Shown: positions 1-10,937 of the stretch, piece after piece | Position numbering within the stretch: position 1 is the stretch's first letter | Layout of the letters: the number at the start of each line of letters is the position of its first letter | Assembly (NCBI GenBank): GCA_964036195.1 | Contig: OZ038460.1 | Span: 16,061,504 to 16,125,503, forward strand | DNA length: 64,000 bases | Direction: 5' to 3' | Origin: Sphaerolaimus hirsutus | Taxonomy: Eukaryota; Nematoda; Chromadorea; Monhysterida; Sphaerolaimidae | The notes under the pieces: generated by a model | What the model was told of the DNA's origin: nothing | The model's input: the letters and a program-made list of their open reading frames with translations, nothing else | Database searches by the model: none | Program-made: the position numbers and the translations under genes

Positions 1-560
1 GACAAAGAGAATGTCGTCAGTAACTTCTACATGGAAGAAGGAACTGTGGCTTCACTCGATGGAAAGACTGTAATCAGTGACTTGCAAGATTTCAGCCAGT
101 GCAGAGCCATGATGGGACATTGCAGAGACCACAATTATGGAATCACAGTGTGGGATACAGAGAATTTCAAGCATCAATGTGCATATGAGAGAATTGGCAG
201 ATTCAAATCAGAGATATCTGGCCAGACAATTATTGTGTCAAAATTGCAAGCAGCATACTCCCACAGCAACAAGACAAAGAGGCCAATTGGTACAGAATGT
301 GTTCCGAGAGACACATACTACACCGATCAAGGAGGTGTATTCATCCAGTTTGACAGAAGAGAAGATGTGCCTGTAGAATGGGCAATGCCAGGAAAGATAG
401 TGGAGGCGAGAGAGTCAACTTTTTCAACACACAACTACGAAATAAACTCAACTTGGCTGTCGACAAGTGGACGTTCGGCTACAACGGGAAATCAACCACT
501 CTAAAGGCCGTTTCTCACTACGGTCTTGAAGCAGCCGGATTCGGTGGTAGAAGACGCTGA
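1..560 (+). pseudogene. envelope glycoprotein fragment, BEL-env family
   Basis: The frame is open from the first base of the window to a stop at 502-504, so the 5' end lies outside. The first ~115 codons match the BEL envelope encoded near 25920-26270. Shared features are the EEGxVASLDGK block, a C-x6-C-x9-W-x8-C cysteine pattern, a KLQAA block and an ECVP...DQG..FIQF block. Family knowledge: this is part of the ectodomain of a retrovirus-like envelope. Similarity ends after about base 350. The rest of the ORF looks shifted, and a second frame stays open from 378 to 560. No transmembrane segment follows. I read it as a broken piece of an envelope gene lying against the repeated-exon gene that starts near 600. 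It could instead be an exon of a host gene that absorbed an envelope domain. Confidence 0.7.
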
Positions 561-627
561 TTTCGGTGGCTTCAACACATAAAAAGACATTTTACAAAAA
601 AGGTTTTACTATTTATTTTTTATTTTT

Positions 628-1167
628 AGATATTTATATTTTAACTTGATTTTTAAAAAGTATGTTAAAAGGTATTTTTCTAGTTAACAGCATACACAAT
701 CCTTCCAGAGTTTCTGAGCAATCAAAATGCACTACAAATTTGTCAAAAAAACTACACAAATTCACAAAATTTGGTGACTATAAAAATGAGAAATTTGACA
801 TCGTGTTTGGACGCTAACATTGGATTGAACACTTTAGCGGAAAATGCTTCAATGAGAATGAATTCTTGTCTGGCAGAGAATCAAAATTACAAAAAAGGTT
901 TTAATATTTGTTTTATTTTAAATGTTTTGGAGTATTTTAAAGTATTTTTCTAATAAAGTGTTTTACTAATCATTCCAGAGTTTCTGAGCGCGAAAAATGC
1001 ACTGGGAATTTGTCAAAAAAACAACACAAATGCACAAATTTTTCTGGCTATAAAAAAGACAAATTTAACATCATGTTTGGAGACTAAGAGTAGATTGAAT
1101 ATTTTGGTGGAAAATGCATCAGTGAGACTAAATTCTTGTTTGGCAGAAAATCAAAAATTCAGTGGTG
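628..1167 (+). repeat. tandem exon-plus-intron duplication, 270-base unit
   Basis: Two consecutive exons (709-897 and 979-1218) begin with the same acceptor and the same AG-TTT-CTG-AGC start, and encode clearly homologous peptides (FLS...NAL.ICQKN.TN, NLTSCL, LAENQ). The introns before each copy also match (GTTTTA donor, TTCCAG acceptor), so exon and intron were duplicated together. A donor-like end at 599 suggests that a third, older copy was cut by the envelope-derived sequence. Confidence 0.75.
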
Positions 1168-3044
1168 AAATAATTACAAATCGAAACTGCCTCAAAGAGA
1201 GAAACATCTGTACTGAAGGTGAATATTAAATTTTCTTTTTTTGTTTTACTTTTTTCCTCCGAATTTTTATTCATATTTTCTCAGACTTGGGAGAAGTAAA
1301 ATCACTATTGATTGGTTGAAAACAAAAAATGACCCACTCCACTATGGCTTTGGCAAATGTGAACACAAATTTTACTAAATGTGAAGATGAAAAAGCTGTT
1401 TTGTGGGCTAATTTATCTCATTTCTATCCCCACTACAAGCGGCTACTATTACGGCTTCCAGAATACAGTCTTAATATTACCCAATGTCGAAATGAATTGG
1501 GACAAATGAAAAATGTGGCAAATACACAGGCTACTGAATTGATGGAAATGGTTGAAATAAAAAAGCTGCTTTGAAATCCTGTTTTACTGAAAAAACCGTT
1601 GTGGAAGAGCAATTAAATCACTGCACTCAAAATTTATCCTTGGGGTTGCCCGAGTATGTCAATAATGTCACGGCTAATAATGATCAAAATGAGACGGATT
1701 ATTATTCAAATCGGGTGATGATTTTGGAATCTAATTTGGAACAGTGCCAAACTAAATTATTTTTGGCTAATGTTGAGAGCAAAAATCTTACTTATTGGCT
1801 GGAAATTATTCTTAAAAAATCTGAAAATTTAAATAATAGACTACAATGTGCACTGGACCAGAAAATGCATTATTTAAATGCTTCAAATTATTGGAAAATG
1901 GAATGGATGTTATTGAATGACTCAACCCTTGAATTCAAAACCATTAATTGCACGGTGTGTGTTTAACAGTTTTGTGTTGAGTTTGAGTTATTTACTAACT
2001 AACTTTTTCAGCAATTTGTGAATGAGCATTGGGTTGGTCCAATTAAAATGGAATTAAAATGGGAGAAAGTGCCTGGTAAGTTCCATTTTTTACATTTTTC
2101 AATATTTATGTGTCATAAATGTATAATTAATCATATATATATATATATATATTTATCAATTTCTAGATTTCTGCCTGCGGCTGATTGGCGTTGTCTGGGT
2201 ATTTACGGCGCTAATTCTAAATCCGGCTGTAAAAATATGCGATGAAACACTACAGAAAACCTCTCTAAATGAGTCTAGAATTCAAAAGACGTTTCATGAT
2301 TTTGGTGAATTAAGTCTGACTAAAATTATTGGAAATACAATTGTGAGTTAAAAATACTTATAAAGCTAAATCATAAATTCTATTAAAAATAAATGTAAAT
2401 AATTTTATTTCCAGGTTTCGGTGATAATCAGCATTGGATTTTGGGTGGTAAAGTTGTGTAAAAAACCAGAAAGAAGAAATTTGGTCGAATTTGAAGACTC
2501 TGGGCCACCTGGTGACATTCCAACTTGTTGTATGGAATAAAATATAACACTTTATGTAAAAACCACATCAGAAAATACCCAGTCATTTTTACACTGTAAT
2601 TTCTATTTGTGCCTTATCAATTTCCGGAAGTGAGATTTCACATTTTCAGTTCTGGAAATACATTGAAATTTCCGGAACTGAAGATATGAAATCCCACTTC
2701 CGTAAATTGATAAATCATAAATAGAAATTACAGTCTAAAAATGACTGGTTATTTTTTATGTACCTTTTTACATAAAGTGATGTTTTTAACTTGACAGGAA
2801 TTTGGAGTGTCCACCAGCACCTGAAAATCGCGCAGAAGAGGATAATTTTGAGGTGGAAGAAATGGCATCATTGTCAACGATTTTTCCTACCACATCACGA
2901 AATATGCCGACCCACTCCACGCCAAGTAATATATATAAACTTTCATTCTGCTAGTTTAATTAATAGTAGTGGAAAACATTTTTTTCAGATCTGCATTCAA
3001 AGCCAAAAAAGGTGTGCATTGTGAGGAACGCGTCTGATGTTTGA
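709..3044 (+). pseudogene. multi-exon type I membrane glycoprotein gene, damaged
   Basis: Probable exons are 709-897, 979-1218, 1285-1954, 2012-2075, 2167-2342 and 2415-2540, with further tail exons 2798-2925 and 2989-3044. All introns are GT-AG and mostly 57-91 bases. The product would be rich in N-glycosylation sequons and regularly spaced cysteines (for example NLTSC and NITQC). Hydrophobic stretches follow in exon 2167-2342 (around LIGVVWVFTALIL) and at the junction with exon 2415-2540 (VIISIGFWVV), then a short charged tail ending at TAA 2538-2540. Two lesions are visible: an in-frame TGA at 1317-1319, and a one-base frame change in a run of A at about 1562, where the frame of 1329-1574 passes to that of 1571-1966. 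I do not recognise the family. Its 5' exons are missing or replaced by the envelope fragment. Confidence 0.55.
2548..2779. repeat. fold-back (inverted-repeat) element
   Basis: The left arm begins CACTTTATGTAAAAA and the right arm ends TTTTTACATAAAGTG. The arms pair over roughly 100 bases each, including the TTTCCGGAA-containing centre. It sits just after the TAA of the membrane-glycoprotein gene and before the tail exon at 2798, so it may form an intron or a 3' UTR hairpin. Confidence 0.8.
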
Positions 3045-3426
3045 TTGAGCAGTTTTTTGTGATAAAAAGAGTATTAAATTACTATTTGAATGATGTTGAT
3101 TGTTTTATTTTTTCAATTTAATGCGTCGAAGTGCTAAAAATTGTTTTGTCACCCCCACCTTTTTTAAAAATGCGCCATTTAATTACCTTATTTCCTCGAA
3201 AATACATCCCTGGGAAAACCCTCAAAGGAGATATTATGATTTTGTGATACAGGAAATGTGTAATAGACGTTCAAAAGAAAAATAAAACTTGGATGTAATT
3301 CGAGAAAACACGGTAAATAAATGATAAAAATATGAAACATACAGCGGTAATCTTTTTGAGAAACTTTAGATGAAAATCAAAAACTGGAAATTATTTACTT
3401 AAAATGCAAGGTTGAGAAAAAATTGA
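3045..3426. other. intergenic, no gene seen
   Basis: AT-rich DNA between two convergent genes. I see no coding exon. The ORF at 3100-3285 has no splice context or recognisable product. Confidence 0.6.
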
Positions 3427-4937
3427 TCAAGTAAACGTAATGTCCAATGTATAAGCATTGTCTGGTTCAATAAGAAACAAAACTTTAGCATTTGGTCGCT
3501 CAGGACTTTTTAAATCAAGAGCCACGTGGATTTCTTCAGCAAAGATAGTTTCCGGCATTGAAGGTATCTGAATGTAAAATATTTGAATATTTTTGATTTT
3601 CGATCAATCAATTGCTGTTTTGTTTCACTAACATGCATTTCAGAGTGTTCCCTCAATAATCCATGTTCGACCTGTATTTAAAAAGTTTTAAGTTTTAATT
3701 TTTAATTTCAAAATTTTATTGTGTGTCTATTAATTTTTAATTAATTATACCGATAAATGCCATATTTCAGATACAAGAAATTTCTAATGAAATGAGAACT
3801 TCTTTGAATACATCCCAGAAAACGATATGAAATATTAATTTCCCAAATAGAAAAAATACCCTGAAATCTGGTAGTTGAAATGCACTGGGACAATGCATTG
3901 GGCATTCCGCATGTGTCACAATTTCAATTTCTACCATGCAACCAGAATCAGTTTTTGTATACGCGAAAATATGTTGTCTGCAGTGGGAGGAAAACATTTT
4001 TCTGTTGAAGTACCTTGTTTTTAATTTCTAACTCACTGTGGCGCATTGACATCAAGTCTCTTCATTTCACCTAGATGCTGCACTCGTTCATCGATATTTA
4101 GATCAAGTGACACTTCTAAACCCTGTAAATTATTTCATAAAATAATTGAAATTCATGTTAGTGAGAATGCAATGATAAAAATTCTCGTGAAGTGTCGTGA
4201 AACATCTAGAATGCAGTGAAGTTCATGAAAAATGTGAAAGGGATGTTAGTGGAAAGGCACTTAACCGCACATCACTGCATATCCATTTTTTCACTATGTG
4301 AAAGTATTTTTTATCCGCATTTTTTCATTTTATTTACATTTTGACCTATTTTCGAAAATGAAAATGTGAAAGGGAATGTGAATAAAAATTACTTTCACAT
4401 AGTAAAAAATGGGTGTACAGTGATGTGTGGTCATGAAAAATGTGAAAGGGATGTCAGTGGAAAGGCACTTAACCCCACATCACTGCATATCCATTTTTTC
4501 ACTATGTGAAAGTATTTTTTATCCGCATTTTTTCATTTTATTTACATTTTGACCTATTTTCGAAAATGAAAATGTGAAAGGGAATGTGAATAAAAATTAC
4601 TTTCACATAATAAAAAATGGGTGTACAGTGATGTGTGGTGAAAGTGCCTTCGCGCTGACATGGTTTCTCAGCCTGAAAGGCACTTCACCACATTCTAGAT
4701 GTTTCACGAGACTTCACAAGCATATTTTATCATTGCATTGTCACTAACATGAGTTTTGATTATCTTGTAAAATATTTTACAGGATTTAGAAGTGATACCA
4801 GGAGTGATAAAACCCAGGACTATGTTTTTCAAGCTGGGGTAGCGACGTATGAATGGTTCTTCCATCTTGGAAAAATCACCATGAAATCGAATGATGGCGC
4901 AATGAGTAAAAACATTTGTCTCCGTTGAAGGATCCAT
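3427..4937 (-). CDS. five-exon gene, unknown 171-residue protein
   Basis: On the minus strand the exons are 4937-4799 (ATG at 4937), 4115-4037, 3977-3860, 3671-3633 and 3567-3427 (TGA). All have GT-AG boundaries and phases that join without stops, giving 171 residues. Introns 2-4 are short (59, 188 and 65 bases). Intron 1 is 683 bases and consists of the fold-back element at 4109-4797. The small soluble-looking protein has four cysteines near the middle (including AECPMHCPS) and ends in LDITFT. There is no signal peptide or membrane segment and I do not recognise the family. An upstream in-frame codon at 4955 is not ATG, so 4937 is preferred. Confidence 0.7.
4109..4797. repeat. long fold-back element filling intron 1 of the 3427-4937 gene
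   Basis: The arms pair from CACTTCTAAACCCTGTAAA (left) with TTTACAGGATTTAGAAGTG (right) and continue through CATGTTAGTGA...AACATCTAGAATG. The middle holds two tandem 208-base units (4223-4430 and 4431-4638), each itself an imperfect hairpin (CACATCACTG...CAGTGATGTG; AAATGAAAATGTGAAAGGG). The same family recurs at 9460-10290. Confidence 0.85.
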
Positions 4938-4978
4938 TTTGATAATTTTGAGCAAGTTCCGAGTGAAGGATAATCCAT

Positions 4979-5480
4979 GTTATGATGTTTTGTTTTGTTT
5001 AGTTTTAGCGACCTTGAATTTGCAAATAATTATTTTCGGCTCATAAATTTATCAAATTACACACCTGAGAACCATTTTTGAAAAGTTTTTACAAAATATA
5101 ACCAAACAAGTAACCATCGTTAGAAAAATCGCAATTTAATGACCAATAAAATCACAAAGGTTTTCTTTCCAGGTAGATGGGTGAACAACATTTTCTTCTT
5201 GTTCATTGGTATGAAACCGATTTTAGGTGTCAAATTTTCAGTGTCAACTTTTTCTCTACTTGATAGTATTATATTTAAAGTTGACACCGTACTTTAAAAG
5301 CTGTCAGTTGAGACTGAGTCCTGAAATAATACCGAGTCCATTGAAAATGTCATGGAAATGTTTTGGGCTTTTATCTGACTCAATCTTCAAACCTGTAAAA
5401 GTCTGAAATGTAAATCCACAACACCATGGAAAAATGATTGGGAAATGATCTGGATATTTCAACTTCAACCCAGAAAGTAA
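4979..5480. repeat. inverted repeat, left copy (pairs with 9000-9459)
   Basis: The reverse complement of this stretch matches 9000-9459 over most of its length. Shared blocks include ATTATTTTCGGCTCATAAAT, a GTTCAACCATCTACCTAGAAAG block, the GTTGACACCG block and AATGATTGGGAAATGATCTG. The pair encloses the 6367-8524 genes. Confidence 0.8.
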
Positions 5481-6300
5481 AGTGGAATTTTCGAAGGATC
5501 ACAGACAAGTCATTTCCACCTTTTTCACGGTTCGTTACATATGCACAAAATGGTTGTACGCAAAATGACTGTGTGCAACTAGTTTTCAGGTAAAAGTAAT
5601 GAGTCACATGACCACAACCATTTTGGCACACATGGATTTTGATCATATTTAACGAACCCTGAAAAAGGTGAAAATAACCTGACCTCAAGTGACATTTCTA
5701 TGATATAGATTTACTAAAAACATTGCACAAATGGGTATGTGATGCATCGTAAAGTATCGTCATTGTCAACAAAAGGTTGCAGAGCCTTTAAAATACGCTA
5801 TAAAATGACAATGAGATGCAAAGTGTCAAAAGATATGGCAAATTTATAGGTGGTGACCCAGAAGTGTGTTAACTAGTGTGAAAACTAAAACTTTGGACAG
5901 TTTCCACCAGTTGCTTCGAAAATTCCACGTTACTTTCTGGGTTGAAATTGAAGCTTAAGCAGGGTATTTGTCATTTTACTCTACAGAAAGAGAGTAAAAT
6001 GTTCGATTCTGGCCACGAGAAGGCTCCCTGGATACAGATTCATCTAAAATAAATTATTTTTCAGTGAGTTATCAGTTCCAGTTCATCGAATTTATACAGG
6101 AAGTTCCAGACATGAGTATAGAAATCGCAGTCTAGACATAATACATTATGGGTTTAGATAATCATAAAAATACTTGAAAGTCTAGGTCTAGACATGACAT
6201 GCTAGACATGGTAGTCTAGACATAATTAAATGTGTATGAGTCATTTCTTTGTTGATTTTGTGGGTTGGAATGTTCATAAAAAAGAACTGATAAGAGCTGC
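5481..6300. other. non-coding stretch upstream of the 6367 gene
   Basis: AT-rich DNA with short repeated blocks (GTCTAGACAT repeated around 6130-6225; CCCAGAAAGTAA near 5475 and, inverted, near 5930). I see no convincing exon. Confidence 0.5.
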
Positions 6301-6308
6301 CGGATCAG

Positions 6309-6316
6309 TATAAAAC
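6309..6316 (+). promoter_or_regulatory. TATA box candidate
   Basis: CAGTATAAAACC lies about 55 bases before the ATG at 6367 and is followed by a pyrimidine-rich stretch (CTTTCTCTTACTCCTC) suited to transcription initiation. Confidence 0.5.
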
Positions 6317-6366
6317 CAAGCTCACTTTCTCTTACTCCTCATTCCCTTCTCAAAAAAGGAAAAACC

Positions 6367-8064
6367 ATGGACAACCTGAAGAAGAAGTCTAAGAAATTGA
6401 ACCCGCTGGTTTCTATCGAAGAGCAGGAGGAGATTGAAGAAGATAACAAAACAGAAAGTGAATTAGACGAGGAAGATAACACACCTCAACCCCCAAAACT
6501 TCGCAAGAATTTGTCAAAGAAAGAAACTGTCCCCAAATTAAAACGTATGAAAACAGTTGTGCCAGATGGTATGTGTTTTTCAAATCATTTACTCCATTAC
6601 CTTGGGTTATGCATTTGCTGGACTCGAGGATAAAATTGATATATTTATTAATTAACATAAGTCCTATTATATTATTGCTATAACATCAATGTGAAATAAA
6701 TTTTTAAAAGAAAATTGGAATTATTTTGGTTACTCCTCTTCAGATGATGTCTATTATCCAATTACAAACGGGGTTTTGGTCGAAGATATGAATACTAAGT
6801 AACCTCCACTTTCTAAATAGATAAGAGTTATGGATTTCACTTAATTAATAGATGTATTAACCCTTCTCTTATTAACACAGACTTACCACCAATTAATGTC
6901 CAAAATGATAATATTGAAGCCCAATATCAACAAGACTTTGAAGAAAAACAAAATAAGCAAAAAGAAGAAATCACTAACAACTTAATTGCTTCAGAATTGG
7001 TCTGGCTGTCAAAGAAAAATCAATCTGAAGCTTTTCGTATCATATTTAAGGATTTTCTACCATATTTACAGGTATTGATTTTAAAGTTTTTTCAACAGAA
7101 AAATTAAAAAATTAAAAGTATACATAACTCTACCCAGATTGGAAGTTTTGAATATGATAGGATTACAACAACCTTTCGACCTTCAAGGTCATCTCCATGG
7201 GCAAACGCTAACACCCAATTTAAATCAGTAGCTGAGGTAAGTTTAATTATATAATAATTATAATCATTTTTAATATAATTATTATACAGAGGTGGGCATC
7301 TTCAGTTAGCGCTGGAAAAACGCGATAGCTTGACCTACAGTTGAGCTATCACAATGAAATTTTAACACAATAGAGTAGACTCCATAGGACACCTATGCTG
7401 AAGTTTACAACCCAAACGGCCACAGTTTGGAGGACTTGTGGAACACACAGTTTTTAGTGTAATTTTGTGACTTCACCTCCCTTATCTCGGGGCTGGGGGA
7501 CTATTTGAGTAAAAAAGAATTTAGTAGTAAGCCCAACCACAACATACTCAAAGGACATCAACATCGATCGATGTACGACAGAATGGGATGACACCAACGA
7601 CCGATGCCCCCCTCAAATGCCACCCTCGATTTACTCTATGGGTGACGCCAACTCACAAAATTACACTAAAAACTGTGTGTTCCACAAGTCCTCCAAACTG
7701 TGGCCGTTTGGGTTGCAAACTTCAGAATAGGTGTTCTATGGAGTTTACTCCATTGTGTTAAAATTTCATTCCGATAGCTCAACTATAGCTCAATCTATCG
7801 CATTTTCCCAGCAGTAATTGAAGATGCGCACCCCTGTACAATATACCAAATACTGTTATATAAATTTTATTTCAGATCCCCATTGGCGACAGCTTGATAT
7901 TTGATCTATTCAAGGGGAAATTTGAAGATTTCTTTACCATCGCTCTAAAACAAGCGGAAGCAAAAAAGAAAGAATATGAAGCCAAGTTAATAACACAACA
8001 GCAACGTTATCAACAGTTATCTCGTTATGGCAATCAAAAATTCAATGTCAATTCTTACACTTGA
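6367..8064 (+). CDS. four-exon gene, unknown charged 226-residue protein
   Basis: Exons 6367-6568, 6881-7071, 7138-7236 and 7876-8064 join in phase (GT-AG throughout) into 226 residues ending at TGA 8062-8064. The N-terminus is lysine-rich (MDNLKKKSKK), followed by a strongly acidic stretch (residues ~18-40) and another basic cluster. The middle and the C-terminus (KQAEAKKKEYEAKLITQQQ) look helical or coiled-coil. That layout suggests a nuclear or chromatin protein, but I do not recognise a family. A further exon-like segment at 6744-6798 has a good acceptor, but including it leads to an in-frame TAA. Intron 3 carries a fold-back element. A TATA box precedes the gene and AATAAA follows at 8202. 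Confidence 0.7.
7287..7836. mobile_element. MITE in intron 3 of the 6367 gene, TA-flanked
   Basis: The ends CAGAGGTGGGCATCTTCA and (inverted) CAGGGGTGCGCATCTTCA are followed by arms of about 170 bases that pair (ACTGTGGCCGTTTGGGTTG; GTCCTCCAAACTG; AATTTTACACTAAAAACTGT). It is flanked by TA on each side. It has no transposase and sits wholly inside the intron 7237-7875. Confidence 0.8.
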
Positions 8065-8201
8065 ACATTATTATTGTTTATTTTTGATTTATATAAATTT
8101 TGGTGATTTTAAAATGTTTGCTGATGGATTTTTTTGATCCAATTATATTATTTTATTTTATTTTATGAAATATATATATATATATTATTATTAAATTTTA
8201 T

Positions 8202-8207
8202 TAATAA
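8202..8207 (+). terminator. polyadenylation signal
   Basis: AATAAA about 140 bases after the stop of the 6367-8064 gene. Confidence 0.6.
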
Positions 8208-8365
8208 AGAAATACTTTTTATTTCATTTTTCTTGACTCTTTGAATGGGTGTTCAACCCCTACAGCTGCTAAAAAAAGCTGATATTTTATGAACCAATTA
8301 AGATTGGTTTCCATTCTCTATTGACCATTCCTTTCCTTTTTAAATTTACTCCAGCATTTTACAAC

Positions 8366-8524
8366 ATGCTGACCTATTTATGTGAAGTTTGTGGTGAGAA
8401 ATTTCATGTATTAAACATGATATTTCGACATATGGAAAAATTTCATGAAAGAAAGAAGAGTAATATTTCTTGTGATAAAACGGATCCTTTAATCTTCAAA
8501 TACAAGCCGCTGAGTAGTAACTAA
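8366..8524 (+). CDS. small single C2H2 zinc-finger protein
   Basis: The first ATG of the frame is at 8366, giving 52 residues. The sequence CEVCGEKFHVLNMIFRHMEK-FH has the C-x2-C-x12-H-x4-H arrangement of a classical C2H2 finger. A basic linker (ERKK) and a short tail follow. The frame is open back to a TTG at 8321, and an upstream exon might be spliced on, since one finger is short for a DNA-binding protein. It lies 300 bases downstream of the 6367 gene in the same direction, inside the large inverted-repeat pair. Confidence 0.5.
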   Translation: MLTYLCEVCGEKFHVLNMIFRHMEKFHERKKSNISCDKTDPLIFKYKPLSSN

Positions 8525-8999
8525 AAATAATGGTTTATGTCCCTTTCCGGTCATTTTTTTCTAACCAACAACTGTATCCAAATAATGACGCTTACAATAA
8601 TGCTGTACAACAAAATTTTATTACCCTTTGAAACTCTTTCATGGAAGATTTGAAGAAAAAATATTCTTCGAAACGAACACACATGATATGCCAGTATTTA
8701 TCCAGCGTGAAGTCTGATCTGAACGAAACTGCACTAAACTGAGAGTGGACAGAACTGTACTCATCATGACACCAACAAAATGTAGCAGGAAGGAAATTGG
8801 TTCAGTTGACATCATATTTATCAATTGGAGCAGACCCTAGCAACTTGGGGCTCCATCCATTGTCATTTTAAGGGGATTGTAGGGGTTCAATTTGTCTGTT
8901 GGGTTTGTAGGGCTTAAATTTCTCTGCTGGGGGCAGTCCCAGACACTGTAAAATGCCCTGTAAAAATGAAAAATGTCATCTTTATGTTTACCCATGATC
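8525..8999. other. non-coding stretch
   Basis: No supported exon. The minus-strand ORFs at 8639-8824 and 8837-9022 overlap repeat-like DNA and lack splice or family support. Confidence 0.5.
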
Positions 9000-9459
9000 T
9001 GGGTTGAAATTGAAGTGTACACAGATCATTTCCCAATCATTTTCCATAATGTTGTGAGTTTACATTTCACACTTTTAGGAGTTCTAAGATTGAGTGAGAT
9101 AAACCTCAAAGCATTTCCATGGAATTTTAAATGGACTTGGTATTATTTCAGCAGTCGGTCTCAACTGACAGGTTTTACACTTCGATGGGAATTTTAAATA
9201 TAATAGTCTCAACTAGAGCAAAGTTGACACCGAAAATCGGTTTCACAGCAATGAACAAAAAGAAAATGTTGTTCAACCATCTACCTAGAAAGAAAATCTT
9301 TGTGGTGTTATTTATTGATTCATTAAATTGTGGTTTTTCTAATGATCTAAGTATCTATATTTTCTAAAAACTTTTCAAAATGCTTCGCAGGCATGTAATT
9401 TGATAAATTTATGAGCCGAAAATAATTATTGCAAAATCCAAAGGTCCCCAAAACATCAC
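9000..9459. repeat. inverted repeat, right copy (pairs with 4979-5480)
   Basis: Reverse-complement partner of 4979-5480. The conserved ends are AATGATTGGGAAATGATCTG (inverted here) and ATTTATGAGCCGAAAATAAT. Confidence 0.8.
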
Positions 9460-10290
9460 ACAGTGAAAAATCTGTAAAATATTTCATGGTAGTGTGAAAA
9501 TTTTAACGTAATTTAGAGATGGTCGTAAAGTATTGTGAAATCCATGTCAGGGCGAAGACAAGTCACCACACATCACTGTGTGAAAAGTAATTTTTTCGGA
9601 TTTTCTATTTTATTTAGATTCTGACCTATTTCCGGAAATGGAAAATCTGAAAGGCACTTCACACCCATTTTTCACTTTGTGAAAGTAATTTTATTTATAT
9701 TTGTCTGTAGTTCCGGAAATGAAAATGTGAAAAGGGAAGTAGAAATTTTTTATGTCCCTTTCACATTTTCATTTCCGGAATGTAAATAAAACGACAATGG
9801 GAATAAAAATTACTTTCACACAGTGAAAAAATCTGTAAAATATTTCATGGTAGTGTCAAGATTTTAACGTAATTTACAGATGCTCGTGAAGTATCGCGAA
9901 ACATATAGAATGTGGTGAAGTCCATGTCAGCGCGAAGACACGTCACCACACATCACTGTGTGAAAAGTAATTTTTTCGCATTTTCTGTTTTATTTACATT
10001 CTGAGCTATTTCCGGAAATGGAAAATGTGAAAGGCACTTCACCGCACATCACTGCACATCCATTTCTTTCACTGTGTGAAAGTAATTTTTATTCGCATTG
10101 TCATTTTATTTACATTCGTCTGTACCTCCGGAAATGAAAATGTGAAAAGGGAATTAGAAATTTTTTATGTCCCTTTCACATTTTCATTTCCGGAACTACA
10201 GACAAATGTAAATAAAATGAGAATGCGAATAAAAATTACTTTCACACAGTGAAAGAAATGGATGTGGAGTGAAGTGGGGTTGGGAGATGA
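9460..10290. repeat. tandem fold-back repeats, same family as 4109-4797
   Basis: About two ~370-base units beginning CAGTGAAAAAATCTGTAAAATATTTCATGGTAGTG (9463 and about 9826). Each contains a hairpin of CACATCACTG...TTCACACAGTG with TTTCCGGAAATG...CATTTCCGGAA in the centre. It lies directly beside the right inverted repeat, as the 4109-4797 element lies near the left one. Confidence 0.8.
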
Positions 10291-10937
10291 AAAGAATAGC
10301 TTTTCTATCCAGCTTAGGATAATTTCGGTTCAAACGTTCCCCCTTGGGATTCATCCGATCTATGATGGAAGAGAATTCTACAACATACCCATCTAAATAT
10401 AGACTCTCAGGTGTTCCCCTTCAAAAAGATCAGTATAAATCAGGAGCAAATTTTTCCGTTTCCGTTTCCGTTTTCCAGCAAGTAGCAATTTTTCCATTTC
10501 CATTTTCCACCGGGGCAAAAATCCGCCAAAACATTCTCCCCAATTTTGTGAAAAATGTACCACTTGCCATAAATTCAAAAAGTCATAAACATGCTGGATA
10601 GACCAACCCCTGATCAGCCACCTTCAATTTTGCTCAAAGGTACCACGCCGGAATTCATTTCGAGAGAGTTTCACAATTTACCAAAAAATGGAATGTAACA
10701 AATATAATTTTCCACGAGCAGTTTTTGAAACACAATATAAAGAAGAACTAACCACAAACCGAAAATCACTAACAAATCACAACCCAAAATTCCAACACAA
10801 TGAAGCAATGCAATGAGCGATTAATTGGATTTTGATTACTCAAAGAAAACAACAACAATTCAATTATGGAAATTATTTTGAAAAAATGCTCATTCCATCG
10901 GAATCAAGGGATATAATTTTGCGATCCACCGAGTATA

